64,000 bases of DNA from DATJPY01 sp035506135 (GTDB lineage: Bacteria; Myxococcota_A; UBA9160; PR03): contig DATJPY010000087.1 of assembly GCA_035506135.1 (NCBI GenBank), positions 1 to 64,000 of the forward strand, in the 5' to 3' direction. The translations under genes and the position numbers were made by a program. Shown here one piece after another: positions 25,757 through 35,057 of the stretch. Below the pieces are notes generated by a model, which saw nothing but the letters and a program-made list of their open reading frames with translations, was not told where the DNA came from and did not search any database. Position 1 is the first letter of the stretch. The number at the start of each line of letters is the position of its first letter.

Positions 25757-26477
25757 CGTCGCGACCTCTCTTCACCGTCCGCGCCGGGTAGGGCTGCCCC
25801 GGAAACTCCGGACGCTGCGCGGCCAGCCAGGCGACCACGTCGGCGATGTCGGCGTCGGACATCGGCGCGCGCGCGCCGTCGCCGCGCCAATCGGGCATGC
25901 CGAGGGCGGGCCGGCCCACGACGACCGCCGTCCGGAGAGACTGGTCGCTGACCAGCCCGAGGTAGGAGCCGTCGACGACCGAGCCGCCGCGCGCGCCTCC
26001 CGAGCCCGTCGGGCCGTGGCAGGACGCGCAATGGGTCGCGTACGACCGGGCGCCGGAGATCGCGTCGCCGGACTGTGTCGAGTAGGGAGGCGGGCGGACG
26101 CCGCCGAGCGCCTCGGGGCGTCCCCAGCGCGTCCGCATACCGTCGACCAGGATGCCGATCTGCGCGTCGGTGAGGCTGCCGCCCGCGCTCCTCGCGAAGG
26201 CCGGCATCGCCGTGCCCGGCACGCCGCCCGACGTCACGGCGCGTAGCGTCGCGTCGTCGGCGAACGCCAGGTAGACGGGGTCCGCCAGCGCCACGGCCGC
26301 CCCCGGGCGCCTCTCGTCGCCGTGGCAGCCGGCGCAGTTCGCTGCGTAGAGCGTGGCGAAGTCCGCCACCTGCGACGGCCGCAGCGGACGCGACCCTGGC
26401 TGCGGGCGGCCCGGAAGCCGGTCGCATCCCGCGGCGAGCAGGACGGCGAGGGCCACGGCGAGCGCGCGCGGGATCAT
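25749..26477 (-). CDS. diheme cytochrome c lipoprotein
   Basis: The 242-residue protein has a lipobox (LLAAGC) and two c-type heme sites, CAGCH in the first half and CASCH in the second, each followed by a Met-containing loop (GTAMPAF, LGMPDW). The two-domain layout resembles the c4 family. Tethered to the membrane, it could link the bc complex to the oxidase. The ATG overlaps the upstream membrane-protein stop (ATGA). The position within the bc-caa3 run supports the role. Confidence 0.85.
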   Translation of the reverse strand: MIPRALAVALAVLLAAGCDRLPGRPQPGSRPLRPSQVADFATLYAANCAGCHGDERRPGAAVALADPVYLAFADDATLRAVTSGGVPGTAMPAFARSAGGSLTDAQIGILVDGMRTRWGRPEALGGVRPPPYSTQSGDAISGARSYATHCASCHGPTGSGGARGGSVVDGSYLGLVSDQSLRTAVVVGRPALGMPDWRGDGARAPMSDADIADVVAWLAAQRPEFPGQPYPARTVKRGRDDG

Positions 26478-27292
26478 CGCGGATCCTGCGTGTCGAGGCC
26501 CGCGCGCTGCGCGAGGGGCTCGTGCTGGAAGGTGGCGATGCGGTGGGAGCGGGCGACCACCAGCCCCGCGACCATCCCGAAGGCGATCTGCGAGGCGAGG
26601 AACCACGGCCACTCGATCCGCTGGTTGAGCGCCGGATTGATCAGGTCGAGCGTGGCGGCGAGCAGCCCCGTCCACAGAAGCGGCGCCACCAGACCTCCCC
26701 ACCACGCCGGATGCCAGGGGAACATCGGGAGGAGCGCGCCGTAGAGCAGCCCGACCAGCAGCGAGAGCACCGCGTGGATCACGAGCGCGAGGACGAGCCC
26801 CTCGGCGTTGAACGCCCGGAGCGCCTCGGGGCTCGCGTTGCTGAGCGTGGCCGAGCCGGCGGCCGCGAGCAGGTTGATCGTGTACCAGAGGCTCCCGTGA
26901 TTGATGAGCCCGTGGAGCACCGCCAGCGCCGCCATCGCGACGCCGCCCGCGATGCCGCCGCGGATCCCCGCCGAGAGGGGATACACGGCGACGGGTAGCC
27001 GCGCGCGGTTCGGCGCAGCGAGGGGGGAGCGGCGCCCGACCGCGCGCGCCGACGGCGCGACCGGGCGCGGAGCCCGCTCGAGCGCCGCGGGCACGTGCCG
27101 TTCGTGCGGGAGCACCTCGCGGAACCAGCCGACCGCCCCCGCCACCACGAGGATCGCGCCGACGGCGCTCGTCACGGCGCTCGTCACGAGCCCGGCGAGG
27201 ACCAGCGTCAGGCCGACCGCCAGCAGGAGCGGCGCCGGCGTGGACGCGGGCACGTCGATGCGGCCCTGCGATCGCCGGCGCTCTGCGTCCAT
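26474..27292 (-). CDS. unknown membrane protein inside the bc-caa3 operon
   Basis: The 272-residue protein has two N-terminal helices ending in GWFREVLPHERH, then a charged Arg/Pro-rich linker (about 75-100), then about five more helices with GLINHGSLWYTINLLAA and FNAEGLVLALVIHAVLS. I recognise no family. It lies between oxidase subunit III and the diheme cytochrome, overlapping both neighbours by 1-4 nt, so it is probably made with the complex. The small first part may act like a subunit IV. It is a candidate new subunit or assembly factor. Confidence 0.7.
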   Translation of the reverse strand: MDAERRRSQGRIDVPASTPAPLLLAVGLTLVLAGLVTSAVTSAVGAILVVAGAVGWFREVLPHERHVPAALERAPRPVAPSARAVGRRSPLAAPNRARLPVAVYPLSAGIRGGIAGGVAMAALAVLHGLINHGSLWYTINLLAAAGSATLSNASPEALRAFNAEGLVLALVIHAVLSLLVGLLYGALLPMFPWHPAWWGGLVAPLLWTGLLAATLDLINPALNQRIEWPWFLASQIAFGMVAGLVVARSHRIATFQHEPLAQRAGLDTQDPR

Positions 27293-27879
27293 CAGCGGCC
27301 CACCACGTAGACGACCAGGAACACCACGACCCAGACCGCGTCGACGAAGTGCCAGTAGAGCGAGAGCACCTCGGCGCGGCCCGCGTGCTCGGCCTTGACG
27401 TGGCCTCCGAGCGACAGGACGAAGACGGTGGTGAGCATCGTGAGGCCGACGATCACGTGCGAGGCGTGCAGTCCGACCAGGGCGTAGAAGGTCGTTCCGA
27501 AGAGGTTGGTGCGGATCGTGAGGCCTTCCTGGTAGATCAGCCGGTACCACTCCCGGCCGGTCCCGGCGAGGAAGAGCGCCCCGAGCACGATCGTCAGGAA
27601 CCACCAGAGCGAGAAGGTCTGGAGACGGGCGCCGCGCAGCGCCCGCACCGCGAGGTGGATCGTCACGCTGCTCGACCAGAGCAGGATCGAGACCGCGACG
27701 GGGAGCCGCAGCACCTCGCGCGGCGTGGGCCCGCCGAGGCTCTTGCCGAGGTAGTAGAGATAGGCGGCGACGAAGATGGTGAAGACCGCCGTCTCGGCCG
27801 TGATCAGGGCCAGGATCGCCACCCGGCCGCGATCCGGCAGGCGCCACTCGAGCGCGGCGGTGTCGGTCGCGACGCTCAC
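27292..27879 (-). CDS. ctaE: cytochrome c oxidase subunit III
   Basis: The 195-residue protein has five helices, which is the short caa3 form lacking the first two helices of the mitochondrial subunit. Conserved elements include the Glu in ITAETAVFT, GREWYRLI, GTTFYALVGLHASHVIVG and a final YWHFVDAVWVVVF. It stabilises subunit I. The GTG overlaps the subunit I stop (GTGA) and the stop overlaps the next ATG by one base. Confidence 0.93.
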   Translation of the reverse strand: MSVATDTAALEWRLPDRGRVAILALITAETAVFTIFVAAYLYYLGKSLGGPTPREVLRLPVAVSILLWSSSVTIHLAVRALRGARLQTFSLWWFLTIVLGALFLAGTGREWYRLIYQEGLTIRTNLFGTTFYALVGLHASHVIVGLTMLTTVFVLSLGGHVKAEHAGRAEVLSLYWHFVDAVWVVVFLVVYVVGR

Positions 27880-29555
27880 TCGTATCTCCAGTCGGGATCG
27901 TCCGGGTGCTTCAGATCCCACAGCGGCCGCCGGCTCCGCACCTCGGGCAGGACCTCGAAGTTGTAGGCGGGAGGCGGCGACGAGGTCGACCACTCGAGCG
28001 TCCAGGCGTCCCACGGATCGTCGCCGGCCTCGGCGCCGCGGGCCAGCGAATAGACCACGTTCACCAGGAAGAACGCGATCGCGGCCCCCTGGAAGATCAC
28101 GCCGGCCGAGGAGATCTGGTTCCAGATCTCGAAGCCGCGCCCCGGCTCGTAGGTGTAGATGCGGCGCGGCATGCCGGCGAGCCCGGCGAAATGCTGCGGC
28201 AGGAAGGTCATGTTGAAGCCGATCACGAGCAGCCAGAAGTGCCAGCGCCCGAGCGTCTCGTCGAGCATGCGCCCGGTCGCCTTCGGGAACCAGTAGTAGA
28301 TCGCGGCGAAGATCGTGAAGAGCAGCCCGCCGATCAGCACGTAGTGGAAGTGGGCGACGACGAAGTAGGAGTCGGTGAGCTGCCAGTCGAAGGGCGCGCA
28401 GGCGAGCATGACGCCCGTGAGCCCCGCGCACAGGAACTGGAACAGGAACGCGATGCAGAACAGCATCGGCGTGGCGAAGCGGATCTTGCCTCCCCACATG
28501 GTGGCGATCCAGTTGAAGATCTTGATGCCGGTCGGCACCGCGACGAGCATGGTCGAGACCGCGAAGAAGGTGTTGGCGGCCGGCGTCATCCCGACCGCGA
28601 ACATGTGGTGCGCCCAGACGGAGAGGCTGATGAAGCCGATCGCCACGCTCGCCGCGACCATGATCGGGTAGCCGAAGATCACCTTGCGCGAGAAGACCGG
28701 GATGATCTCCGAGGCGAACGCGAAGCCCGGCATGATCAGGATGTACACCTCGGGGTGTCCGAAGATCCAGAAGAAGTGCTGCCAGAGCACCGCCGACCCG
28801 CCGGCCTGGCTGTCGAAGAAGTGGGCGCCCAGGAAGCGGTCGAGCAGGAGCATGATCTGCGCCGCCGTGAGCGGCCCGATCGCGATCAGGATCAAGCCGG
28901 CCACCACGAAGTTGAGCCACACGAGGAGCGGCATCTTGCCGAGCGTCATCCCGCGGCAGCGCATGCACAGCGTGGTCGCGATGAGGTTGATCGCCGTCCC
29001 GATCGAGCCGATGCCGCTCACCAGGATCGCGAGGTTCCAGTAGTCGGTGCTGTTGCCGGGAGAGAAGGCCCGCTCGGTGAGGGGGGCGTACGCGAACCAG
29101 CCGACGTCCGGCGCGGCGCTGCCGCCGAAGAGCCCCTCCGCGGCGAGGAAGCTCGAGTAGAGCAGGAGCCCGCCGAAGAGCGACATCCAGAACGAGAAGG
29201 CGTTGAGCCGCGGAAACGCCATGTCGCGCGCGCCGATCATGAGAGGCACGAGGTAGTTGGCGAACCCCAGGATGATCGGCATGCCCACGAAGAACACCAT
29301 GGTCGTGCCGTGCAGCGTCATCAGGCGGTTGAAGGTCTGCGGCGAGACGAAGTCGTTCTCGGGGACCGCGAGCTGGATGCGCATGGCCGTCGCCTCGAGC
29401 CCGGCGACGACGAAGAACAGGAGGCCCGACGCGATGTACATCAAGCCGAGGCGCTTGTGGTCGACGCTGACGGCCCACTCGTGCAGCCGCGACGGCAGCG
29501 AGGAGCGCCCGGCGGCGGATCCCGCAGCTGCGAACGTCGGATCGACTGTCGCCAT
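27876..29555 (-). CDS. ctaD: cytochrome c oxidase subunit I
   Basis: The 559-residue heme-copper oxidase core has 12 or more helices. Visible residues are the low-spin heme ligand in TLHGTTMVFF, HPEVYILIMPG (CuB His, cross-linked Tyr and the D-channel Glu, so family A1), HHMF, the K-channel Lys in PTGIKIFNWIATMWGG, and HFHYVL for heme a3/a. It reduces O2 to water while pumping protons. It starts 11 nt after the subunit II stop. Nothing appears missing. Confidence 0.97.
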   Translation of the reverse strand: MATVDPTFAAAGSAAGRSSLPSRLHEWAVSVDHKRLGLMYIASGLLFFVVAGLEATAMRIQLAVPENDFVSPQTFNRLMTLHGTTMVFFVGMPIILGFANYLVPLMIGARDMAFPRLNAFSFWMSLFGGLLLYSSFLAAEGLFGGSAAPDVGWFAYAPLTERAFSPGNSTDYWNLAILVSGIGSIGTAINLIATTLCMRCRGMTLGKMPLLVWLNFVVAGLILIAIGPLTAAQIMLLLDRFLGAHFFDSQAGGSAVLWQHFFWIFGHPEVYILIMPGFAFASEIIPVFSRKVIFGYPIMVAASVAIGFISLSVWAHHMFAVGMTPAANTFFAVSTMLVAVPTGIKIFNWIATMWGGKIRFATPMLFCIAFLFQFLCAGLTGVMLACAPFDWQLTDSYFVVAHFHYVLIGGLLFTIFAAIYYWFPKATGRMLDETLGRWHFWLLVIGFNMTFLPQHFAGLAGMPRRIYTYEPGRGFEIWNQISSAGVIFQGAAIAFFLVNVVYSLARGAEAGDDPWDAWTLEWSTSSPPPAYNFEVLPEVRSRRPLWDLKHPDDPDWRYE

Positions 29556-29566
29556 CGTCGCCCTCG

Positions 29567-30604
29567 CTACCGCAGCGTCACCAGATAGTCCACGAGAAGA
29601 TCCACGTCCCGGTCGTCGAGCTTCATCGCCGGCATCCGCGCGCCCGGCTTCACGTGATCGGGATCGGCGATCCACGCGCGCAGCGACGCCCGGTCCAGCG
29701 CGACGTCGCTCGCGGCCAGCGTGCTGCGGCTCATCAGGTGCGTGAGGTCCGGGCCGAAGCGGCCCGTCGCGACGGTTCCCCGCACGCTGTGGCAGTTGAT
29801 GCACGCGGTCGTCTCGAACACCCGGCGCCCGGCCGACGCGCCGGGGTCGGCCGCGGCGGGCTTCTGCTGTGCCGCCACCCACCGCGCGTAGTCCTCGGGC
29901 GACTCGGCCACCACGCGGAGCAGCATATGCGCGTGCTGGGTGCCGCAGTACTCCGCGCACTGGCCGAGGTACACGCCGGGCTCGCGCGGCGCGATCCACA
30001 TGCGGTTGTGTCGGTTCGGGATGAGGTCGGTCTTGCCGGCCAGCCGCGGGACCCAGAAGCTGTGGGCGACGTCCGCCGACTCGAGGGAGAGCGCGACGGC
30101 TCCGGCGCCGGCCCTGTCGCTCACCGGCACATGCAGCTCGTTGGCGGTCGCGATGCCGAGCTCCGGGTAGCGGATCTCCCACCACCACTGATGCCCGACC
30201 ACCGTCGCCTCGATGGCGCCCGCTGGCATCACGGCGGCCTGCACGTCGTAGATCGTGCGCGCGGTCACGAGGCACAGCACGACGACGATGAGAACCGGGA
30301 CCACCGTCCACGCCAGCTCGATCTGATCGCTGCCGTAGACCTGCGGCGGCTCGCTGCCGTCGTCGTCGGGACGGCGGCGGAAGCGGACGACGCCGTACAC
30401 CAGGAGCGCCGTCACGACCGCGAAGATCCCGGCGGTGACGAGCAGCACCAGCGTCGCGACGCGCAGCGAGGCGTCGGCGGGGGCCGATACCGGCGAGAAG
30501 ACGCTCAGCCGATCGGCCGCCGCCGCGGAGGCGGCGAGCGAGGCGGTGACGAACCCGAGCGCTGCGTATCGAACCGGGCGAGGGGTGGCTCGGCGCGGGC
30601 TCAC
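29567..30604 (-). CDS. ctaC: caa3 oxidase subunit II with fused cytochrome c
   Basis: The 345-residue protein has a signal or first helix, two membrane helices, and a cupredoxin domain with the CuA ligands in CAEYCGTQHAHM and HSFWVP. A C-terminal cytochrome c domain follows (CINCH, Met in GARMPAMKL). The fused heme makes this a caa3-type enzyme that receives electrons at the membrane surface. The GTG start overlaps the glucokinase stop in GTGA, so the respiratory genes are coupled to the sugar genes upstream. Confidence 0.95.
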   Translation of the reverse strand: MSPRRATPRPVRYAALGFVTASLAASAAAADRLSVFSPVSAPADASLRVATLVLLVTAGIFAVVTALLVYGVVRFRRRPDDDGSEPPQVYGSDQIELAWTVVPVLIVVVLCLVTARTIYDVQAAVMPAGAIEATVVGHQWWWEIRYPELGIATANELHVPVSDRAGAGAVALSLESADVAHSFWVPRLAGKTDLIPNRHNRMWIAPREPGVYLGQCAEYCGTQHAHMLLRVVAESPEDYARWVAAQQKPAAADPGASAGRRVFETTACINCHSVRGTVATGRFGPDLTHLMSRSTLAASDVALDRASLRAWIADPDHVKPGARMPAMKLDDRDVDLLVDYLVTLR

Positions 30605-31305
30605 GAGAGAGTCGTAGCCGAGCCGCGCGGAGGGCGCGAACGGCCGCGACGCGCTTCGTCCTTCCAGAGCAGGAAGCCGCCGCGGAACGCGTTGTCGTTG
30701 TCGCCGAGGCGCGCGCCCTTCGGCGCGCGCTTGAGCAGCTTGGCGTTGCCGCCGCCGAGCACGACGTAGTCGGCCTCGACGGCGGCCTGGAGGCGTTCCA
30801 CCACGTCGCCCACCGCCTGCCGCCAGCGCTTCTTGCCGAGGCGCCGGAGGCCGCGCAGCCCGACGTAGTCCTCGTAGGTCCTCCCCTTCTTGTACGGGAG
30901 GTGCGCGAGCTCGAGCGGCTCGAGCCGGCCGTCGACGATCATGGCCGAGCCGAGCCCCGTGCCGAGGCCGAGGAACAGCATGCGGCCGCCCTGGTAGCTG
31001 CCGAGGGCCTGCATGGCGGCGTCGTTGACGATCCGCACCGGCTTGCCGAAGGCCTTGTCGAAGGCGAAGCCGACCCAGCCGCCGCCGAGGTTCTTGGGAT
31101 TCACGACGGGCTTGCCGTGAAGCACGGGTCCGGGATAGCCGAGCGACACCGCGTCGTAGCGCCAGTCGGCGGTGAGCTTCTTCACCGCGGCCACCATGCC
31201 GCGCGCCGTCATCGCGGGCCCCGACTCGATCTTGCGCGGCACGCGCGTTCCGCTGAGAAGCACCTTCACGTGCGTGCCGCCGACGTCGACCGCGAGGATC
31301 CTCAC
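30601..31305 (-). CDS. ppgK: polyphosphate glucokinase (ROK family)
   Basis: The 234-residue ROK kinase has the phosphate-binding motif DVGGTHVK at 7-14, NDAAMQALG, and the adenosine motif LGLGTGLGSAM. The block ELAHLPYKKGRTYEDYVG is typical of the PpgK branch, which uses polyphosphate (often also ATP) to make glucose-6-P. It lacks the zinc-binding Cys cluster of ROK repressors and has no HTH. The GTG start overlaps the zwf stop. Two PPK2 genes in the window strengthen the polyphosphate reading, but donor choice cannot be read from sequence. Confidence 0.85.
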   Translation of the reverse strand: MRILAVDVGGTHVKVLLSGTRVPRKIESGPAMTARGMVAAVKKLTADWRYDAVSLGYPGPVLHGKPVVNPKNLGGGWVGFAFDKAFGKPVRIVNDAAMQALGSYQGGRMLFLGLGTGLGSAMIVDGRLEPLELAHLPYKKGRTYEDYVGLRGLRRLGKKRWRQAVGDVVERLQAAVEADYVVLGGGNAKLLKRAPKGARLGDNDNAFRGGFLLWKDEARRGRSRPPRGSATTLS

Positions 31306-32699
31306 TTCGAAGCCTCCGGTGCGTGCCAGCCCCCAACCTTCGCGGTCAGCCGGTTGGCCTCCGAGGGACCCCAGGTTCCCGGCTCGTACTCGTGCAGCGG
31401 CGTCTCCTCGCCGAGGATCGGCTCGACGATCGACCAGGCGGTCTCGACGGCATCCTGGCGCGTGAAGAGCGTCGCGTCGCCGGCCATCGCGTCGCCGAGC
31501 AGGCGCTCGTAGGCGTCCATCTCGTCACCCTCCGGATGATGCACGAGGGAGAGCTCCACCGGCTCGCCGACCATCTTCTCGCCCGGCTGCTTCACGCGAG
31601 CGCCGAGCGCGATCACCACCTCCGGGCTCAGGCGGAAGCGAAAGTAGTTCCCCTGATGCGGAAGCGGCCGCGCCAGCGGTGGGCGGCGCAGCGCGACGCG
31701 CACCTCGGTGGTCGTCACCGGCAGGCACTTGCCGGCGCGGATGAAGAACGGGACGCCCTCCCATCGCCAGGAGTCGACCTCGAGGCACACCGCGGCGAAG
31801 GTCTCCACCTTGGAGTCGGGCGCCACGCCCGGCTCCTTGCGGTAGCCCTTGAACTGCCCGCGCACGAGGTCTGCCGGATCGAGCGGCTTGATGGTGCGGA
31901 ACACCTTGACCTGCTCGTCGCGCACCGCCTCGTGGTAGGTGCTCGCCGGCGGCTCCATCGCCAGGAAGCCCACCACCTGGAGCATGTGGTTCTGCACGAC
32001 GTCGCGGATCGCGCCGGCCTCCTCGTAGAACTTCCCGCGCCCGGCGACGCCGAAGCTCTCCGCCATCGTGATCTGGACGCTGCGCACGTAGTTTCGGTTC
32101 CAGATCGGCTCGAGGAAGGAGTTGCCGAACCGGAAGAAGAGCAGGTTCTGCACCGGCTCCTTGCCGAGGTAGTGGTCGATGCGGAACACCGCCGACTCGT
32201 CGAACACGCTGTGGAGCGTCTGGTTGAGCGCCCGCGCCGAGGCGAGGTCGCGGCCGAACGGCTTCTCGAGGATCACGCGCGCGCCGGCGGACGATCCCGT
32301 CGCCTTCGGGGCGCAGCCCGAGCGGCCGAGACCCTGCACCGCGGTCGCGAAGAGGCTCGGCGGGATGGCGAGGTAGTGCGCGGGCGACGTCGCGCTCCCG
32401 AGCGCCTTCTTGAGCGCCGCGAAGGTGGCGGCGTCGCCGTAGTCGCCGTCGATGTACCGGAGCTGCGCCGAGAGCTTCGCGAAGGCGGCCGCGTCGACGC
32501 CACCGCCGTGCTCGGTCAGGCTCGCGCGCGCTCGCTCGCGGAGCTGGTCGAGCCCCCAGCCGGCCTTGGCGACGCCGATCACCGGGACGTCGAGGTGCCC
32601 GCGCTGGATCATCGACTGCAGGGCCGGGAAGATCTTCTTGTAGGCGAGGTCGCCGGTGGCGCCGAAGAACACGAATGCGTCGGAACGGGGGGCATCCAT
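31302..32699 (-). CDS. zwf: glucose-6-phosphate 1-dehydrogenase
   Basis: The 465-residue enzyme oxidises glucose-6-P to 6-phosphogluconolactone. It has the coenzyme motif FGATGDLAYKKIFPAL at the N-terminus, the substrate motif RIDHYLGKEPVQN with the catalytic His nearby, and the C-terminal DAMAGDATLFTR block. It supplies Gnd, whose gene is on the opposite strand 12 kb away. It starts 3 nt after the PPK2 stop. The 6-phosphogluconolactonase gene is not next to it, unlike many zwf operons. Confidence 0.96.
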   Translation of the reverse strand: MDAPRSDAFVFFGATGDLAYKKIFPALQSMIQRGHLDVPVIGVAKAGWGLDQLRERARASLTEHGGGVDAAAFAKLSAQLRYIDGDYGDAATFAALKKALGSATSPAHYLAIPPSLFATAVQGLGRSGCAPKATGSSAGARVILEKPFGRDLASARALNQTLHSVFDESAVFRIDHYLGKEPVQNLLFFRFGNSFLEPIWNRNYVRSVQITMAESFGVAGRGKFYEEAGAIRDVVQNHMLQVVGFLAMEPPASTYHEAVRDEQVKVFRTIKPLDPADLVRGQFKGYRKEPGVAPDSKVETFAAVCLEVDSWRWEGVPFFIRAGKCLPVTTTEVRVALRRPPLARPLPHQGNYFRFRLSPEVVIALGARVKQPGEKMVGEPVELSLVHHPEGDEMDAYERLLGDAMAGDATLFTRQDAVETAWSIVEPILGEETPLHEYEPGTWGPSEANRLTAKVGGWHAPEASK

Positions 32700-32702
32700 C
32701 GC

Positions 32703-33617
32703 TCAGCTCCTCCGGCCGCGGCCGCCGTCGCCTTCGAGCATCCGGCGGGCAGCGCGCAGCTCCTTGCGCATGGCGTCGTCGACCTCGGGGTAGCGCGGGT
32801 CGAGCTCGTCGAGCGCGTCGACCACCGCGGCGGCGACCACCAGGCGCGTGAACCACTTGTGGTCGGCGGGCACCACGTACCAGGGCGCATGCTCGGTGCT
32901 GGTATGCCGGATCGTGTCCTCGTAGGCGCGCTGGTACTCCTTCCAGTGCTCGCGCTCCCGCATGTCGGAGAGCGAGAACTTCCAGTTCTTCGCCTGCTCC
33001 TCGAGGCGGGCCAGGAAGCGGCGCTTCTGCTCCGCCTTCGAGACGTGCAGGAAGAACTTGCGCACTGCGATCCCGTTGTGCACCAGGTAGCGCTCGAACG
33101 CGTTGATCTGATCGAAGCGCCGCCGCCAGACGTGCTTGTCGACCAGCTCGGTGGGGATCTTCTGGCGCTCCAGGATCTCGGGGTGCACGCGCGTCACGAG
33201 CACCTCCTCGTAGTACGAGCGGTTGAAGATCCCGATGCGGCCGCGCTCGGGCACCCGGGTCGCGCACCGCCACAGGTAGTCGTGGTCGAGCTCCTCGGCG
33301 GAGGGCGCCTTGAAGCTGTGCACCTCCACGCCCTGCGGATTCACGCCCGACATCACGTGCTTGATCGTGCTGTCCTTGCCCGCCGCGTCCATCGCCTGGA
33401 AGATCAGGAGCAGCGCCCAGCGGTCGGCCGCCCAGAGCTTCTCCTGCATCTCGGCCAGCAGAGCGACCCCGCGGGCGAGCATCTCCTTCGCCCGCTGCGT
33501 CTCCTCCGACTCGATGCCGCCGGTGTCGCCTGGGTCGACGTCGGCGAGGCGGAAGTGGCGCGGGCGGTCGATGCGATAGCGCCGCGAGAACGAGCGAGCG
33601 CGCTTCTCCAGCGACAA
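32703..33617 (-). CDS. ppk2: polyphosphate kinase 2, class III-like
   Basis: The 304-residue PPK2-family protein has a Walker A-like MDAAGKDS (Lys81), followed by GVNPQGVEVHSFK, and a Walker B-like IGIFNRSYYEEVLV. These fit the class III branch, whose studied members phosphorylate AMP and ADP from polyphosphate. The start is TTG at 33617, with GGGAGG 5-6 nt upstream; an ATG 13 nt earlier is out of frame. It is 12 nt downstream of the outer-membrane channel gene and 3 nt upstream of zwf, so polyphosphate use, glucose phosphorylation and oxidation are adjacent. Confidence 0.9.
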   Translation of the reverse strand: MSLEKRARSFSRRYRIDRPRHFRLADVDPGDTGGIESEETQRAKEMLARGVALLAEMQEKLWAADRWALLLIFQAMDAAGKDSTIKHVMSGVNPQGVEVHSFKAPSAEELDHDYLWRCATRVPERGRIGIFNRSYYEEVLVTRVHPEILERQKIPTELVDKHVWRRRFDQINAFERYLVHNGIAVRKFFLHVSKAEQKRRFLARLEEQAKNWKFSLSDMREREHWKEYQRAYEDTIRHTSTEHAPWYVVPADHKWFTRLVVAAAVVDALDELDPRYPEVDDAMRKELRAARRMLEGDGGRGRRS

Positions 33618-33629
33618 GGGCGCCTCCCA

Positions 33630-35057
33630 TCACGGTCGGAGCGGCGTCGGAACGCCCGGCTGCGGTCCTTCCTGGTTCCAGCCCCCGCCGAGCGCCTTGT
33701 AGAGCTGTACCACGGCGAGGAGCTGGTCGCGCTCGGCCTCGGCGAGCGCGATCTCGGCCGGAAAGAGCTGCTGCTCGGCGTCGAGCACCTCGACGTAGGT
33801 CGAGAGGCCGCCGACGTACCGGACCTTCGCGATGCGCACGGACTCGGTGAGCGCCTTCACCTCGCGCTCGAGCTGCTCGCGCTGGAGCGCGACCTTCTCG
33901 CGGGCGGTGAGCGCGTCGGACACGTCCGAGAGCGCCGTCAACACCGTCTGCTGGTACTGGAACACCGACGCCTGATCGGCGGCCTTGGCCGCCTCCCAGG
34001 TGTACCAGGTCTGCCCGAAGGTGAAGATCGGCCCGACCGCCTGCCCGGCCAGCGCCCAGGTCTCGGCGCCGGACTTCAGGATCTGCGAGAGGTCGGTGCT
34101 CACGCCGCCGCGGAAGGCGGTGGTGAGGCCGATGCGCGGGAAGAAGTCGGCGAAGGCGGCGCCGATCTCGGCGTTCGCGGCGACCAGGTTCTGCTCGGCC
34201 TCGATCAGGTCGGGGCGCCGCTCGAGGAGCTGCGAGGGGATGCCGGCCGGGACATCGGGCGGGAGCGCCTGGTCCGAGAGGGCGGCGCCGCGCGGGATCG
34301 GGCCCGGCGGCCGGCCGAGCAACACGGCGAGCTGGTTCTCCTTGGCGACGATGCGCTCCTCGGTGAGCGGAACCGTCGCGGCCACCTGGGCCAGAGCAGC
34401 TTCGCCGCGGAGCGGATCCAGGAGCGAGGCGACGCCGCCCTGATATTGGCGCGTGAAGAGCTCGTAGGTCTCCTGGAACGACTTCACGTTGCGGTTCGAG
34501 ATCTCGAGCGCGAGGTCGAGCTCGCGCAGCTCCAGGTACGCCTGCGCGACGCCGGTCACCAGCGACAGAACGACACCGCGCCGCACCGCGTCGGTCGCCA
34601 GCATCTGCGCGCGGGCCGCCTCGGTGGCGCGCCGGATGCGGCCCCAGACGTCGACCTCCCACGCGACGTTCAAGAGCGCCAGATAGGAGCTTCCGGTCGG
34701 AATCGGGAAGGTCGTCGGCGTGCCGAGGATGCTGTTCTTGCCGCGCGCGGCGTCGGCCTCGTAGCCGGCCTGCGGGAAGAGCTCGCCCCGCTGCACCGCC
34801 GCCGCGTCGCGCGCCTGCTCGACGTTGGCGACCGCCGTCTGCAGGTCGTGGTTGTTCGCGAGCGCCTCGCGGATCAGCCCCTGGAGCACGTCGTCCTTGA
34901 AGACCTCCCACCACGGGAGATCGGCCATCGACGCCTGCTGCTCGGGCGTGTCGCGGAAGGTTGGCGTGGTCGGGAGCTCCGGGCGCCGGTAGTTGGGACC
35001 GACGGCACAGCCGAGCGAGAACGCCAGCACGGCGCAAACCGCGGACCGCAGGATCAC
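33630..35057 (-). CDS. outer-membrane efflux lipoprotein (NodT/OprM family)
   Basis: The 475-residue TolC-like protein has a lipobox (SLGC) directly followed by AVGPNYRRP, the usual OprM/NodT beginning. Two long helical repeats end in the conserved LLERRPDLIEAEQNLVAANA and the late DAEQQLFPAEIAL helices. It forms the outer-membrane duct of the pump encoded upstream. The start is GTG in a GTGA overlap with the RND gene. Confidence 0.93.
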   Translation of the reverse strand: MILRSAVCAVLAFSLGCAVGPNYRRPELPTTPTFRDTPEQQASMADLPWWEVFKDDVLQGLIREALANNHDLQTAVANVEQARDAAAVQRGELFPQAGYEADAARGKNSILGTPTTFPIPTGSSYLALLNVAWEVDVWGRIRRATEAARAQMLATDAVRRGVVLSLVTGVAQAYLELRELDLALEISNRNVKSFQETYELFTRQYQGGVASLLDPLRGEAALAQVAATVPLTEERIVAKENQLAVLLGRPPGPIPRGAALSDQALPPDVPAGIPSQLLERRPDLIEAEQNLVAANAEIGAAFADFFPRIGLTTAFRGGVSTDLSQILKSGAETWALAGQAVGPIFTFGQTWYTWEAAKAADQASVFQYQQTVLTALSDVSDALTAREKVALQREQLEREVKALTESVRIAKVRYVGGLSTYVEVLDAEQQLFPAEIALAEAERDQLLAVVQLYKALGGGWNQEGPQPGVPTPLRP

